From DAOSCP01 sp035379625 (GTDB taxonomy: Bacteria > Bacteroidota > Ignavibacteria > Ignavibacteriales > DAOSCP01): a stretch of 64,000 nt of DNA. Within the stretch, counting starts at the first letter, position 1; each line of letters opens with the position of its first letter. A program made the position numbers and the translations under genes. The notes under the pieces are model-generated. The model saw only the letters and a list, made by a program, of their open reading frames with translations. It had not been told where the DNA came from and did not search any database. Of the stretch, positions 27,336 to 35,928 are shown in pieces. The stretch is from assembly GCA_035379625.1 (NCBI GenBank), contig DAOSVM010000003.1, forward strand, positions 69,300 through 133,299, in the 5' to 3' direction.

Positions 27336-28000
27336 TTATTAATCCCCACTATTAGTAATTTTTTTTCTTTCTGATTTCCTATATTACTTGGCTTATATTT
27401 CAAATCAATTATTTTTAAATCGCTAATATAATTAGAATATTTTTTATTTGCTAATTTTATTTCATCAGTCAAATCACCACCTTTTAGTATATACATTTTC
27501 GAATTTTTATCAGCTAATGGCAAAAAATATTTTATTAATTCATCCAAAGGGGCAACAGCACGGTTAACCATAATTGCAAATTTATCCTTATAAGTTTCCT
27601 TGAAATTTTTATCTTCTGCTCTACTACAAACAGCTATCAAATTATTAAGCTTTAATTCGCTAATAAATTCATTCAAGGCGTTAACTTTTTTCTGAATTGA
27701 ATCAACTAACAATCCGTTTAAATTATTGTAATAAATACCAAATGGTATTCCTGGCAATCCACCACCAGTTCCAATATCTATATAATCTCCTTTGAGTTGT
27801 CCAACATATTTAACAATTAACAAACTATGGAAAATATGATTTTCTATTACGTTTTCAATATCTTTTCTTGATATTAAGTTAATAATATCGTTTTTCTTAA
27901 CAAGTAATTTTGCATATTCAGCTAATAAATCAAATTTTTCTTCATCACAACTAATTTCATTTAAACTAAATAATTCTTTTAATTGATCTTTATAGTCCAT
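27332..28000 (-). CDS. rsmG: 16S rRNA (guanine-527 N7)-methyltransferase
   Basis: RsmG methylates G527 of 16S rRNA. The 222-residue Rossmann-fold protein shows the SAM motif DIGTGGGLPGIPFGIYY near residue 77 and the family's NRAVAPLDELIKYFLPL. It follows mnmG by one base, the classic gid cluster order, and its stop overlaps murQ. Confidence 0.95.
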   Translation of the reverse strand: MDYKDQLKELFSLNEISCDEEKFDLLAEYAKLLVKKNDIINLISRKDIENVIENHIFHSLLIVKYVGQLKGDYIDIGTGGGLPGIPFGIYYNNLNGLLVDSIQKKVNALNEFISELKLNNLIAVCSRAEDKNFKETYKDKFAIMVNRAVAPLDELIKYFLPLADKNSKMYILKGGDLTDEIKLANKKYSNYISDLKIIDLKYKPSNIGNQKEKKLLIVGINK

Positions 28001-28001
28001 T

Positions 28002-29867
28002 TTAACCTTTTAAATAAATAAGCAATATTGAAATATCCGCTGGATTAATTCCTGATATTCTTGAAGCCTGCCCTATTGTTCTTGGTCTAAACATTTTTAA
28101 TTTCTCTCTCGATTCAGTTCTAATCGAAGGGATTTTATCATAATCAAAATTTTTAGGAATTACTAAGTCGTCATATTTATTTAATTTATCAGCTAATTCT
28201 TGTTGTCGTTGGATATATCCTTCATATTTAATTTCAATTTCAACTTGTTCTAAAGCTTTATCATCATTATATAAATCTTCAAGCTCTTTTATATTCAAAT
28301 CTTCAATCAAATTCTTTAATTTCAATTCTGGTCTTTTTACTAATTTATCTAATGTTTCCGATGAAGAAATAGAATTAGTTCCATATTTAATAAGCACATC
28401 ATTTATTTCTTTTGCAAGGAATGATTTAGTTTGACAAAATTCTTTAGATTTATTTATCAATACTTCTCGTCTTTGTAAATCTTTGTACATATCTTCAGGG
28501 ATTAAACCGAATTCATAACCATATTGAAGCAATCTCCTATCAGCATTATCTTGCCTTAACAATAATCGGTGTTCTACTCTGGATGTAAACATTCTGTAAG
28601 GCTCAGTTGGTGGTTTACTAATTAAATCATCAATCAACACACCAATATATGCTTCACTTCTTTTTAATACAAATTCTTTTCTCTTTTGTACTTTTAAAGC
28701 TGCATTAATACCTGCGATTAATCCTTGAGCAGCAGCTTCTTCATATCCTGAAGTTCCATTTATTTGACCAGCAAAATATAATCCTTGTATATTTTTTGTT
28801 TCTAATGTCAAATCTACTTGATAAGCAGGGAAAAAGTCATATTCTATAGCATAAGCTGGCCTTACCATTATAGCTTCCTCAAGCCCTTTAATTGTTCTAA
28901 TAGCTTTTAGCTGTATATCTTCAGGTAAAGAGCTTGAGAAACCATTGATATAAACAAGGTTAGAATTTAATCCCTCAGGCTCTAAAAATAAATGATGACG
29001 TTCTTTATCAGAAAATCTAACTATTTTATCTTCTATTGATGGGCAATATCTAGGTCCTATACCTTGAATTATTCCAGTAAATAACGGTGATCTATCAAAC
29101 CCTTGTCGAAGGAATTCATGTGTCTTTTCATTCGTATAAGTTATATAACAACTTACTTGTGGCAAATATGGAAATTCATTTTTATTTGTTCTCAAGGAAA
29201 ATGGAGAAGGCGGATTGTCCCCCGGCTGCTCTTCAAGAATATTATAATTTATCGAATCCTTTAATATTCTTGGCGGTGTACCTGTTTTTAATCTTTTTGA
29301 AACAAATCCGTATTTCAACAAATTCTCCGTTAAACCGACAACAGCATCTTCACCAAATCTTCCACCAACTATTTGTTTCAAACCAGTAAACATAACTCCA
29401 TTTAAAAAGGTACCTGCGCATAAAATAAATGCTTTCGTTTTAATGTATTGCCCTTTAAGTGTTCTTACCCCAACAATTTTATTATCCTCGATATCAACAT
29501 CAATCACTGAATCGCTTAAAATATCTAAATTCTCAACATTTATCATAAAATCTTTAGCCACTTTAGAATACAACTCTCTATCACTTTGGGCTCTATCAGC
29601 CCAAACAGCAGGGCCCTTTGAACGGTTTAAAACTCTAAACTGTATACCTGTCCTATCAGCCAATATTCCCATTACACCGCCTAAAGCATCTATTTCATGA
29701 ACTAAATGTCCTTTAGCTGACCCCCCAATCGCAGGATTACAAGACATCCTACCTAAAGCATTTATATCTAATGTAACCAATAAGGTTTTACATCCCATTT
29801 TAGCAGCTGCATAGCTTGCTTCAATACCAGCATGCCCGCCACCACCAACTACAACATCATATTCCAT
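28002..29867 (-). CDS. mnmG: tRNA uridine-34 carboxymethylaminomethyl modification enzyme, FAD subunit
   Basis: MnmG works with MnmE to add the carboxymethylaminomethyl group to U34 of several tRNAs using FAD, NADH and methylene-THF. The 621-residue protein begins with the dinucleotide motif VVVGGGHAGIEASYAAAKMG, then CNPAIGGSAKGHLV and the TGTPPRI and AGQINGTSGYEEAAAQGL signatures. The helical C-terminal domain ends in PRTIGQASRISGINPADI. It is separated from mnmE by 33 bases that hold a parS site. Confidence 0.97.
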   Translation of the reverse strand: MEYDVVVGGGGHAGIEASYAAAKMGCKTLLVTLDINALGRMSCNPAIGGSAKGHLVHEIDALGGVMGILADRTGIQFRVLNRSKGPAVWADRAQSDRELYSKVAKDFMINVENLDILSDSVIDVDIEDNKIVGVRTLKGQYIKTKAFILCAGTFLNGVMFTGLKQIVGGRFGEDAVVGLTENLLKYGFVSKRLKTGTPPRILKDSINYNILEEQPGDNPPSPFSLRTNKNEFPYLPQVSCYITYTNEKTHEFLRQGFDRSPLFTGIIQGIGPRYCPSIEDKIVRFSDKERHHLFLEPEGLNSNLVYINGFSSSLPEDIQLKAIRTIKGLEEAIMVRPAYAIEYDFFPAYQVDLTLETKNIQGLYFAGQINGTSGYEEAAAQGLIAGINAALKVQKRKEFVLKRSEAYIGVLIDDLISKPPTEPYRMFTSRVEHRLLLRQDNADRRLLQYGYEFGLIPEDMYKDLQRREVLINKSKEFCQTKSFLAKEINDVLIKYGTNSISSSETLDKLVKRPELKLKNLIEDLNIKELEDLYNDDKALEQVEIEIKYEGYIQRQQELADKLNKYDDLVIPKNFDYDKIPSIRTESREKLKMFRPRTIGQASRISGINPADISILLIYLKG

Positions 29868-29882
29868 TATTTTATCCTTTCA

Positions 29883-29898
29883 TGTTTCACGTGAAACA
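29883..29898. promoter_or_regulatory. parS site 1 (ParB-binding palindrome)
   Basis: TGTTTCACGTGAAACA is the perfect 16-base consensus parS palindrome bound by chromosomal ParB; here the palindrome extends by one base on each side. It lies in the 33-base gap between mnmG and mnmE. Confidence 0.93.
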
Positions 29899-29900
29899 TT

Positions 29901-31256
29901 TTATTTCCCTATACAGAATTTATTAAATATATTATTCAAAATATCATCAGTTGTGATTACACCTATTATCTCGGATAATTTATCAATTGCACAGCGCACA
30001 TCAACACTTATCATCTCACTTGTTAAACCCGATTGTATTGTAACTATACTATTATTAATGAATTTAACTGCTTCTTCAAGTAGTAATTTATGTCTTAAAT
30101 TTGTAACGACCAAATCATTTTCATGATAAATATTAATTTGATTTATTCTATCATAAACAATATCTATCAATTTATCTACATTATAATCATTTTTTGCTGA
30201 TATAAGCACATCGTATTTATTTTCAAAATCTTGGTTTTTATCCAATATATCTACTTTATTACCAACTCTTATTACATTATTGTGATAATTGTTAATATCA
30301 TAGATTAATTTTTCAGATTCTGGTCTTGTTACATCTATAATATGCAAAACAAGATCAGAATTTTTCAATGTTTCAATTGTTTTTTCAACACCAATATTTT
30401 CTATAATATCACTAGTATTTCTTATTCCGGCAGTATCAATTATATTAACTAAATAACCTTTAATATATATTTGCTCCTTTATAATATCTCGTGTTGTTCC
30501 TGGTATATTTGTTACTATTGCTCTCTCTTCTTTTAATATTGCATTCAGCAATGACGACTTCCCAACATTAGGCTCACCTACAATTGAAATATTATATCCG
30601 TTTTTTACTATCTTACCATACTCATATGATTTAATGTATGAATTTAATTTATCATTTACATATATTAATTGTTTTAGTAATTCATCCCTTGACATAAATT
30701 CAACATCTTCTTCAGAAAAATCTAATTCAAGTTCAATCATTGAAATAGATTTTAGTATTGCTTCTTTTAGTTCCTCTATTTTTTTTGTATAACTTTCGCT
30801 TTTTTGTACTCTTGCCCATTTCAACGATATTTCACTCCCAGCAGAAATAATATCAGCAACGGCTTCAGCTTCTATTAAGTTCATCTTACCATTTAAAAAG
30901 GCTCTTTGAGTAAATTCTCCATTATTGGCAACTCTAGCACCTTGCTTAATACACAGCTCAATAATTTTGTTTACTATTAAGGGATTTCCATGACATGATA
31001 TCTCAATTGTATCCTCGCCGGTATAACTTTTAGGGCCTTTATAATATACAATTATAACATCATCTACTATATGACCATGCTCGTCAATAATGTCTGTATA
31101 TAAAATACTTTTTTCTTTAATTTTATTCTTATGTTCTCTTTTAATAATCGATGTTACTATATTATAAGATAGTTCACCACTTAATCTAATAACTGATACG
31201 GCGGCAATTCCTGGTGGTGTTATTTGTGCTACAATTGTAGATTTATCTATATTCAT
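29901..31256 (-). CDS. mnmE: tRNA modification GTPase
   Basis: MnmE is the GTPase partner of MnmG in U34 modification. The 451-residue protein has an N-terminal tetrahydrofolate-binding domain (TIVAQITPPGIAAVSVIRLSG), a helical domain interrupted by the G domain (GEPNVGKSSLLNAIL, PGTTRDII, DTAGIR) and the invariant C-terminal FCIGK whose Cys is catalytic. It is the first gene of the leftward operon. Perfect parS sites lie on both sides of it. Confidence 0.97.
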   Translation of the reverse strand: MNIDKSTIVAQITPPGIAAVSVIRLSGELSYNIVTSIIKREHKNKIKEKSILYTDIIDEHGHIVDDVIIVYYKGPKSYTGEDTIEISCHGNPLIVNKIIELCIKQGARVANNGEFTQRAFLNGKMNLIEAEAVADIISAGSEISLKWARVQKSESYTKKIEELKEAILKSISMIELELDFSEEDVEFMSRDELLKQLIYVNDKLNSYIKSYEYGKIVKNGYNISIVGEPNVGKSSLLNAILKEERAIVTNIPGTTRDIIKEQIYIKGYLVNIIDTAGIRNTSDIIENIGVEKTIETLKNSDLVLHIIDVTRPESEKLIYDINNYHNNVIRVGNKVDILDKNQDFENKYDVLISAKNDYNVDKLIDIVYDRINQINIYHENDLVVTNLRHKLLLEEAVKFINNSIVTIQSGLTSEMISVDVRCAIDKLSEIIGVITTDDILNNIFNKFCIGK

Positions 31257-31334
31257 AACTTCCTAAATTAAATTTTTAAATTTAAACATTTTTTTCTTAT
31301 AATTGTATAAATTAATATATATTTAACAATACAA

Positions 31335-31350
31335 TGTTTCACGTGAAACA
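31335..31350. promoter_or_regulatory. parS site 2 (ParB-binding palindrome)
   Basis: A second perfect TGTTTCACGTGAAACA, 1,452 bases from the first, in the divergent gap between mnmE and the phosphoesterase gene. It ends 10 bases before the phosphoesterase start, so ParB binding could also affect that gene. Confidence 0.93.
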
Positions 31351-31360
31351 TAGGTGAATT

Positions 31361-33175
31361 ATGAAATTGAGTTATATTTTATTACTTATTCTTTTAAACC
31401 TTTACACTTTTGCACAGAAAATAAATTTTATTCACTTAAGCGATATTCATATTGGTGCACCAAAAGCTGATTCTTTGTTAAAGATTAGTGTTAATAAGAT
31501 TAATTCCATGAAAAACATTGATTTTGTTGTAATTACAGGTGATATAACTGATACAGGTAATGAACATGAACTTAAAACCGCTAAAAATATTCTTAGTAAA
31601 CTTTTAGTTCCTTATTATACTATACCAGGCAATCACGATACAAGATATAATTACGATGGCAATTATTTGTTCTCCAAATATTTCAAAACTAAATTTTTCT
31701 TCCAGAAAAAAGGCTACAATTTTATTGGCATAAACACTGCTGTTAATAGTAAAGGTATAAATGGTCATTTATTTTCAGAAGATATTACATGGACTAGGAA
31801 GCAATTATCTACTTCAAAAAGTACTAAAAATATTTTTTTCTTTCATCAGCCTTTAGATCAAATTGATAATTTTGAATATATTTTCGATAATATTAATTTT
31901 TTAACTTTTTTTGTTGGGCATGGTCATAATAATTCTGTGTTGAATTATAAAAACCTTAAATATTTTATGGCACCTGCTAATAAATACTTAAATGGTGGTT
32001 TTAATTTAGTAAATATTACAAATGATTCCGTTTCAATTTATTCATACCTACATACAAACAATAGTTCTTCACTATTTTATAAAGGTTTACTTTATTCTAG
32101 CAATATAGAGCCACTAAAAAAGTCTTTTATATCCTATGACAGTTTATTTGACAATTATCGCTATATAAATTTTAATAAAACCCTATACGCAAATCCAATA
32201 GGATATAATAATAATATTTACATAGCTTTTTACGATGGTACAATTAAATGCCTTTCTACAAATGGTTCTATTATTTGGTCAAATAAAATTATTGGCTCTA
32301 TTCAACGCTCACCCATCGTAATTGATTCAATTTTAATAGTTCAAACAGTTGAAGGCGATATTCATACTTTAAATCCATTTACTGGCAAAATCATTCAATC
32401 TATAGGAACAGGTTTTACGCTTTCATCACCTTTGTTCGAATTGAATTACCAAGGTAATAAAGTAATATTTTTGAAAAAATATAAAGATTATACTCCAACG
32501 GTAGGTGTTTTTACAGACAATGGTTATTTATTACTTTATGAAGTGAATACATTACAACCACTTAGCCAAATAAAATTATCAGATGGTAAAGTTGAAAACG
32601 AACCAATATTGGATAAAAATAAAATATATTTTACTTCATCTGATGGTAAAATTTACTGTGCTGACCCTTCGAATGGTGTAATATATTGGTCTTATAATTA
32701 TTCCAATCATTTATATTATAATCCATCTTATTCATTATTAACAATGATTAAAAATAATTTATATTTTTCAACATCAGATAATAATTTAACTTGCTTGGAT
32801 AAAATTTTAGGTCAATTAAAATGGAAAAAAGAAATTAATAATAGTTGGTATACTACCTTCTCATTTAATGATACTCTATTCCTTAAGTCAAAATATAATT
32901 TTATTTATAAAATATCTCCCTTAAATGGGAATATACTCGCACAATATAATCTTTCATATGAAAATGACTTTACTGCTTTGTCTTCTACAATATTTAACAA
33001 TTCTTTTATTATGCCTTTTTCAAATGGGAATGTGTTTCAATATAGAAATAACTCATTCAAAAAAATAATCTCAATTCCTGAAATTTATCCTAATAAAATA
33101 TTAAACATTAATAATCGTACTTTGGTACTTTCAAATCTTGATGGTGATGTATTTATTATTAACTTACAAAATTAG
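31361..33175 (+). CDS. Exported metallophosphoesterase with PQQ-like beta-propeller
   Basis: A 604-residue secreted protein. After a signal peptide (residues 1-18) comes a calcineurin-type phosphoesterase domain with the metal ligands in order: HLSDIHIG, VITGDITDTGNEHE, IPGNHDT, FFHQP and GHGHNN. The second half (about residues 270-600) has repeated YxxDGTIKCLSTNGSIIW-like blades of a PQQ-like propeller (for example VEGDIHTLNPFTGKII and SDGKIYCADPSNGVIYW). The catalytic part and the propeller on one chain suggest a surface or periplasmic phosphodiesterase/nucleotidase; the substrate is unknown. It is followed after two bases by a HAD phosphatase. Confidence 0.82.
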   Translation: MKLSYILLLILLNLYTFAQKINFIHLSDIHIGAPKADSLLKISVNKINSMKNIDFVVITGDITDTGNEHELKTAKNILSKLLVPYYTIPGNHDTRYNYDGNYLFSKYFKTKFFFQKKGYNFIGINTAVNSKGINGHLFSEDITWTRKQLSTSKSTKNIFFFHQPLDQIDNFEYIFDNINFLTFFVGHGHNNSVLNYKNLKYFMAPANKYLNGGFNLVNITNDSVSIYSYLHTNNSSSLFYKGLLYSSNIEPLKKSFISYDSLFDNYRYINFNKTLYANPIGYNNNIYIAFYDGTIKCLSTNGSIIWSNKIIGSIQRSPIVIDSILIVQTVEGDIHTLNPFTGKIIQSIGTGFTLSSPLFELNYQGNKVIFLKKYKDYTPTVGVFTDNGYLLLYEVNTLQPLSQIKLSDGKVENEPILDKNKIYFTSSDGKIYCADPSNGVIYWSYNYSNHLYYNPSYSLLTMIKNNLYFSTSDNNLTCLDKILGQLKWKKEINNSWYTTFSFNDTLFLKSKYNFIYKISPLNGNILAQYNLSYENDFTALSSTIFNNSFIMPFSNGNVFQYRNNSFKKIISIPEIYPNKILNINNRTLVLSNLDGDVFIINLQN

Positions 33176-33177
33176 AT

Positions 33178-33825
33178 ATGTATAAAGCAATAATTTTTGA
33201 TATCGATGGGACATTAGCAGATACAAATCAACTTATTTTGGAATCTTTTAATTTTATTTCATTAAAATATTTAAATAGTAAATTTGATTTTAATGAATTA
33301 ACTAAATATTTTGGCCCGCCAGAAAATTATCTTTTTCAACAACTATTTAAAGATAATTTTGAAGATGCAGCATCCGATTATTATCATTTTTATGCGATGA
33401 ACTTTCATAATTATGTTGTAGTTTTTAATGAGATAATACAAGCTGTTAAATTGTTAAAAAATAATAATATAATTTTAGCTATTTATACCGGTAAAGGCAA
33501 TTCATCTACCTATATAACCTTGGAAAAATTAGGTATTTTTCATTTATTCGATGAAATAATGACAGGTGACAATTTACCAAGTTATAAACCAAATCCAATA
33601 GGTATTATGAATTTTATTGAAAAATATAATTTGAAAAATGATGAAGTGATTTTATTTGGAGATACATTAACAGATATTAAAGCCGCTAAAGGTGCTGGAA
33701 TACCTGTTGGAATTTTTCTTTGGGCCAGTTATCATAAAGAAATTATATTTAATCATAAACCAAATTTTGTTTTTTTTACACCTTTATCATTTGATTATTT
33801 TATTAGGACTAATTATAATATATAA
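33178..33825 (+). CDS. HAD-family phosphatase (phosphoglycolate phosphatase-like)
   Basis: A 215-residue HAD hydrolase of subfamily IA. Motif 1 is IIFDIDGTLADT at residues 5-16, motif 2 is AIYTGKGN, motif 3 lysine lies in SYKPNP, and motif 4 is LFGDTLTDIKAAKGAGI. The cap is helical. Gph-like and pyrophosphatase PpaX-like enzymes share these motifs, so the substrate is open. It probably forms an operon with the phosphoesterase before it. An isolated repeat end follows. Confidence 0.85.
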   Translation: MYKAIIFDIDGTLADTNQLILESFNFISLKYLNSKFDFNELTKYFGPPENYLFQQLFKDNFEDAASDYYHFYAMNFHNYVVVFNEIIQAVKLLKNNNIILAIYTGKGNSSTYITLEKLGIFHLFDEIMTGDNLPSYKPNPIGIMNFIEKYNLKNDEVILFGDTLTDIKAAKGAGIPVGIFLWASYHKEIIFNHKPNFVFFTPLSFDYFIRTNYNI

Positions 33826-33846
33826 TTCTTTATATTATATTTTTTT

Positions 33847-33885
33847 GCGGCATCTGCCGCATTATAATGCTTACACTGTCTGAGC
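33847..33885. repeat. Isolated end of the composite repeat, mini-hairpin type
   Basis: GCTTACACTGTCTGAGC (33869-33885) is the 17-base repeat end. Inside it, instead of A1 or B1, lies a short perfect stem GCGGCATCTGCCGC (33847-33860). No partner end, AT-rich core or second stem follows. It sits between two convergent genes, next to the minus-strand terminator. Confidence 0.7.
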
Positions 33886-33892
33886 TAAATAT

Positions 33893-33922
33893 AAAAAAAA
33901 AGACTGCCCTTTTGGGCAGCCT
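33893..33922 (-). terminator. Terminator of the ArsM-like / cysteine peptide unit
   Basis: On the minus strand GGCTGCCC-AAAA-GGGCAGTC folds into a strong stem and runs into nine T. It starts 7 bases after the stop of the 31-residue peptide gene, which supports that small gene as the true end of the unit. Confidence 0.85.
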
Positions 33923-33928
33923 AATGTT

Positions 33929-34024
33929 TTAATCATGGCATCCAGCAACGTTTACAGATTGCTTTGCACAGCATTGTGCAACTTTTTTTTCAGGAGCATT
34001 TTTCTTTCTGATTAAAGATTTCAT
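33929..34024 (-). CDS. 31-residue cysteine peptide coupled to the ArsM-like gene
   Basis: A short frame of 31 codons. The product begins MKSLIRKKNAPEKK, is basic in its first half, and has three cysteines in the second (QCCAKQ at residues 17-22 and AGCHD at the end). A strong GGAGG lies 5 bases before the ATG and overlaps the region just after the stop of the methyltransferase gene, leaving a 10-base gap; a terminator follows at once. This layout is hard to explain unless the peptide is made. It could be a metal(loid)-binding peptide, an arsenite carrier for the methyltransferase, or a modified-peptide precursor. I know no named family for it. Confidence 0.65.
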   Translation of the reverse strand: MKSLIRKKNAPEKKVAQCCAKQSVNVAGCHD

Positions 34025-34034
34025 CTTTCCTCCA

Positions 34035-34655
34035 TTATTTAGTTCCTCTTATAGTCCAGGAACAGACCATAATTTCATATTTTTTGTAAGGTTGTGTTTC
34101 GCTTAGTATTTCAATATTTTTAAAGTTTGCTCTTTTTAATTGTTCAATATAAACATCTTTTGTTACAGCTCCGGCCCAGCATTCAGCAACTGCTTGGGGA
34201 TCATTGCTATATTTTTCAGGAACTGGTTCTAATGAATATATATCGCTTATAACAAATTTTCCACCAGGTTTTAAAATACGGTAAATTTCTGACCATACTT
34301 TATCTTTGTCTTTAGCGTGGTTTATAGTGCAATTAGAAATAATATAATCTGCTAGATTATCATCAAGCGCTATATTTTCTAATTCTGATTTGATAAAATT
34401 TACATTTTTTACATCAAATTTTTCTGCATTTTTTCTAGCTACTTCTAACATACCATCTGAAATATCAACACCGTATACAAAACCGTCTTCTACTAAATCA
34501 GCTAATTTTAAAACATCTTTACCTTTACCACATCCTAAATCTACAACTGTTTCATTTCCATTTAACTTTAAATGAGAAATTGTATCGCCACAAGAAAGGC
34601 AGCAATCGACTTTTGCAAGTTCAGAATAACGTATTTCTATAAATTTTGTTTCCAT
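34035..34655 (-). CDS. ArsM-like SAM-dependent methyltransferase
   Basis: A 206-residue class I methyltransferase with SAM motif VVDLGCGKGKDVLKLA (residues 37-52) and post-motif LKPGGKFVISDI. Three features tie it to arsenite methyltransferases: ISNCTINH with Cys109, AECWAGA with Cys159, and an N-terminal CCLSC (Cys18, 19, 22). The 50-residue spacing of Cys109 and Cys159 equals that of the two essential arsenic-binding cysteines of algal ArsM (174 and 224). It is shorter than typical ArsM because the C-terminal domain is missing. No arsR or arsB is nearby, so arsenic as substrate is inferred. A cysteine peptide gene is coupled downstream. Confidence 0.72.
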   Translation of the reverse strand: METKFIEIRYSELAKVDCCLSCGDTISHLKLNGNETVVDLGCGKGKDVLKLADLVEDGFVYGVDISDGMLEVARKNAEKFDVKNVNFIKSELENIALDDNLADYIISNCTINHAKDKDKVWSEIYRILKPGGKFVISDIYSLEPVPEKYSNDPQAVAECWAGAVTKDVYIEQLKRANFKNIEILSETQPYKKYEIMVCSWTIRGTK

Positions 34656-34721
34656 ATTTATTTTATTTATTTTTATAAATATATAAGATAACTAATTAAT
34701 AAAAAAGTTACAAATAAAATT

Positions 34722-35309
34722 ATGGTTGATTATTTATATCAAATTGATAAATCAATATTTTATTTTATTAATTTTACTCTATCAAATGTTATTTTTGATA
34801 ATTTTTTCCCTTTTATCACTAATTTACGTAACTGGTTACCAATTTACTTAATAGGTATATCGCTAATTATTTATAAGGATAAAACCAGAGCTTTTTATAT
34901 AATTTTCGGTATAATTTTGTTAATAACTATTTCAGATCAAATAAGTAGCCATTTATTAAAAAACTTTTTTCATAGATTAAGACCAATGAACGATCCATAT
35001 AACATTCCAATTATACGTATTTTAGTTGGCAAAACTTCAACATTATCTTTCCCTTCTTCACATACTGTTAATAACTTTGCTGTAGCTGTATTTTTATCAT
35101 ATTACTACACAAGTTATCGCATATATTTTTATTCTATTGCAGCACTTGTGGGATTTTCTATAATTTATGTTGGTGCTCACTATCCATCTGATGTTCTTGG
35201 TGGAGCAATAATAGGTTTATTAATTGGATTTATGTTTATTATTATATACAACAAAATTTTGGAGTATATTCTTGCAAAACGCCAAGCTTCTAAATCAACC
35301 TCTAAATGA
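34722..35309 (+). CDS. PAP2-family membrane phosphatase
   Basis: A 195-residue protein with about six membrane segments. The PAP2 signatures are KNFFHRLRP (motif 1), SFPSSHT (motif 2) and IIYVGAHYPSDVLGG (motif 3). Motif 3 normally starts with Ser-Arg; here it reads FSIIYVGAHYPSD, so the phosphate-binding Arg is Ile while the catalytic His and Asp remain. Members dephosphorylate undecaprenyl pyrophosphate, lipid A or phosphatidylglycerol phosphate; which applies is unclear, and activity may be altered. It overlaps the following exonuclease gene by 38 bases. Confidence 0.8.
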   Translation: MVDYLYQIDKSIFYFINFTLSNVIFDNFFPFITNLRNWLPIYLIGISLIIYKDKTRAFYIIFGIILLITISDQISSHLLKNFFHRLRPMNDPYNIPIIRILVGKTSTLSFPSSHTVNNFAVAVFLSYYYTSYRIYFYSIAALVGFSIIYVGAHYPSDVLGGAIIGLLIGFMFIIIYNKILEYILAKRQASKSTSK

Positions 35310-35886
35310 TATTGAATTTGTTATTGTAGATGTAGAAACAACCAACGCAAAACCAAGCAATCAATATATAATTGATATAGCTCTCATTAAAGTAGTAAAT
35401 TTTCAGCAAGAAGATAAATTTAATACATTAGTTAAACCACGAGTACAAATTGATCCAATTATTAGCAATATTACAAATATTACAAATAGTATGGTGCAAA
35501 ATGCTCCATATTTTAATGAAATAAGAACTTATGTTAAATATTTTATAGGGAATAGCGTTTTAGTTGGCCATAATGTAGCTTTTGATAAAAGAGCTCTCGA
35601 TACCGAATACAAAAGATATGATGATCCGCCATTAACTAATTTAACACTTGATACTTTGAAGCTTTCACAGAAATTATTTCCAAACCAACCTAAAAGATCA
35701 TTAAATACAATGTGCAAGTTACTTAATATTGAACATAAAAACAGACATCGGGCGTTAGGTGACACATTAGCTACTTTTGAATTATTCAATGTATTAGTAA
35801 AAACGGCTATGGAAAATAATAATATAAAAACATTAAAAGAATTGTATAAATTTTTAAATGTAAAATTTGAACAAATCCATAATTAA
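35272..35886 (+). CDS. DnaQ-like 3'-5' exonuclease (DEDDh)
   Basis: A 204-residue exonuclease of the DNA polymerase III epsilon type. Exo I is FVIVDVETTNAKP, exo II is LVGHNVAFDKRALD, and exo III is HRALGDTLATFELF with the DEDDh histidine. I start at TTG 35272, since GGAG lies seven bases before it and the frame upstream of it lies entirely inside the PAP2 gene. It could be a proofreading subunit or a stand-alone nuclease; there is no GIY-YIG or helicase part. Confidence 0.82.
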   Translation: MQNAKLLNQPLNDIEFVIVDVETTNAKPSNQYIIDIALIKVVNFQQEDKFNTLVKPRVQIDPIISNITNITNSMVQNAPYFNEIRTYVKYFIGNSVLVGHNVAFDKRALDTEYKRYDDPPLTNLTLDTLKLSQKLFPNQPKRSLNTMCKLLNIEHKNRHRALGDTLATFELFNVLVKTAMENNNIKTLKELYKFLNVKFEQIHN

Positions 35887-35928
35887 GTTTGTTTTTACTA
35901 ATTACAGTAAAAAATAAGGAATTTGTAT

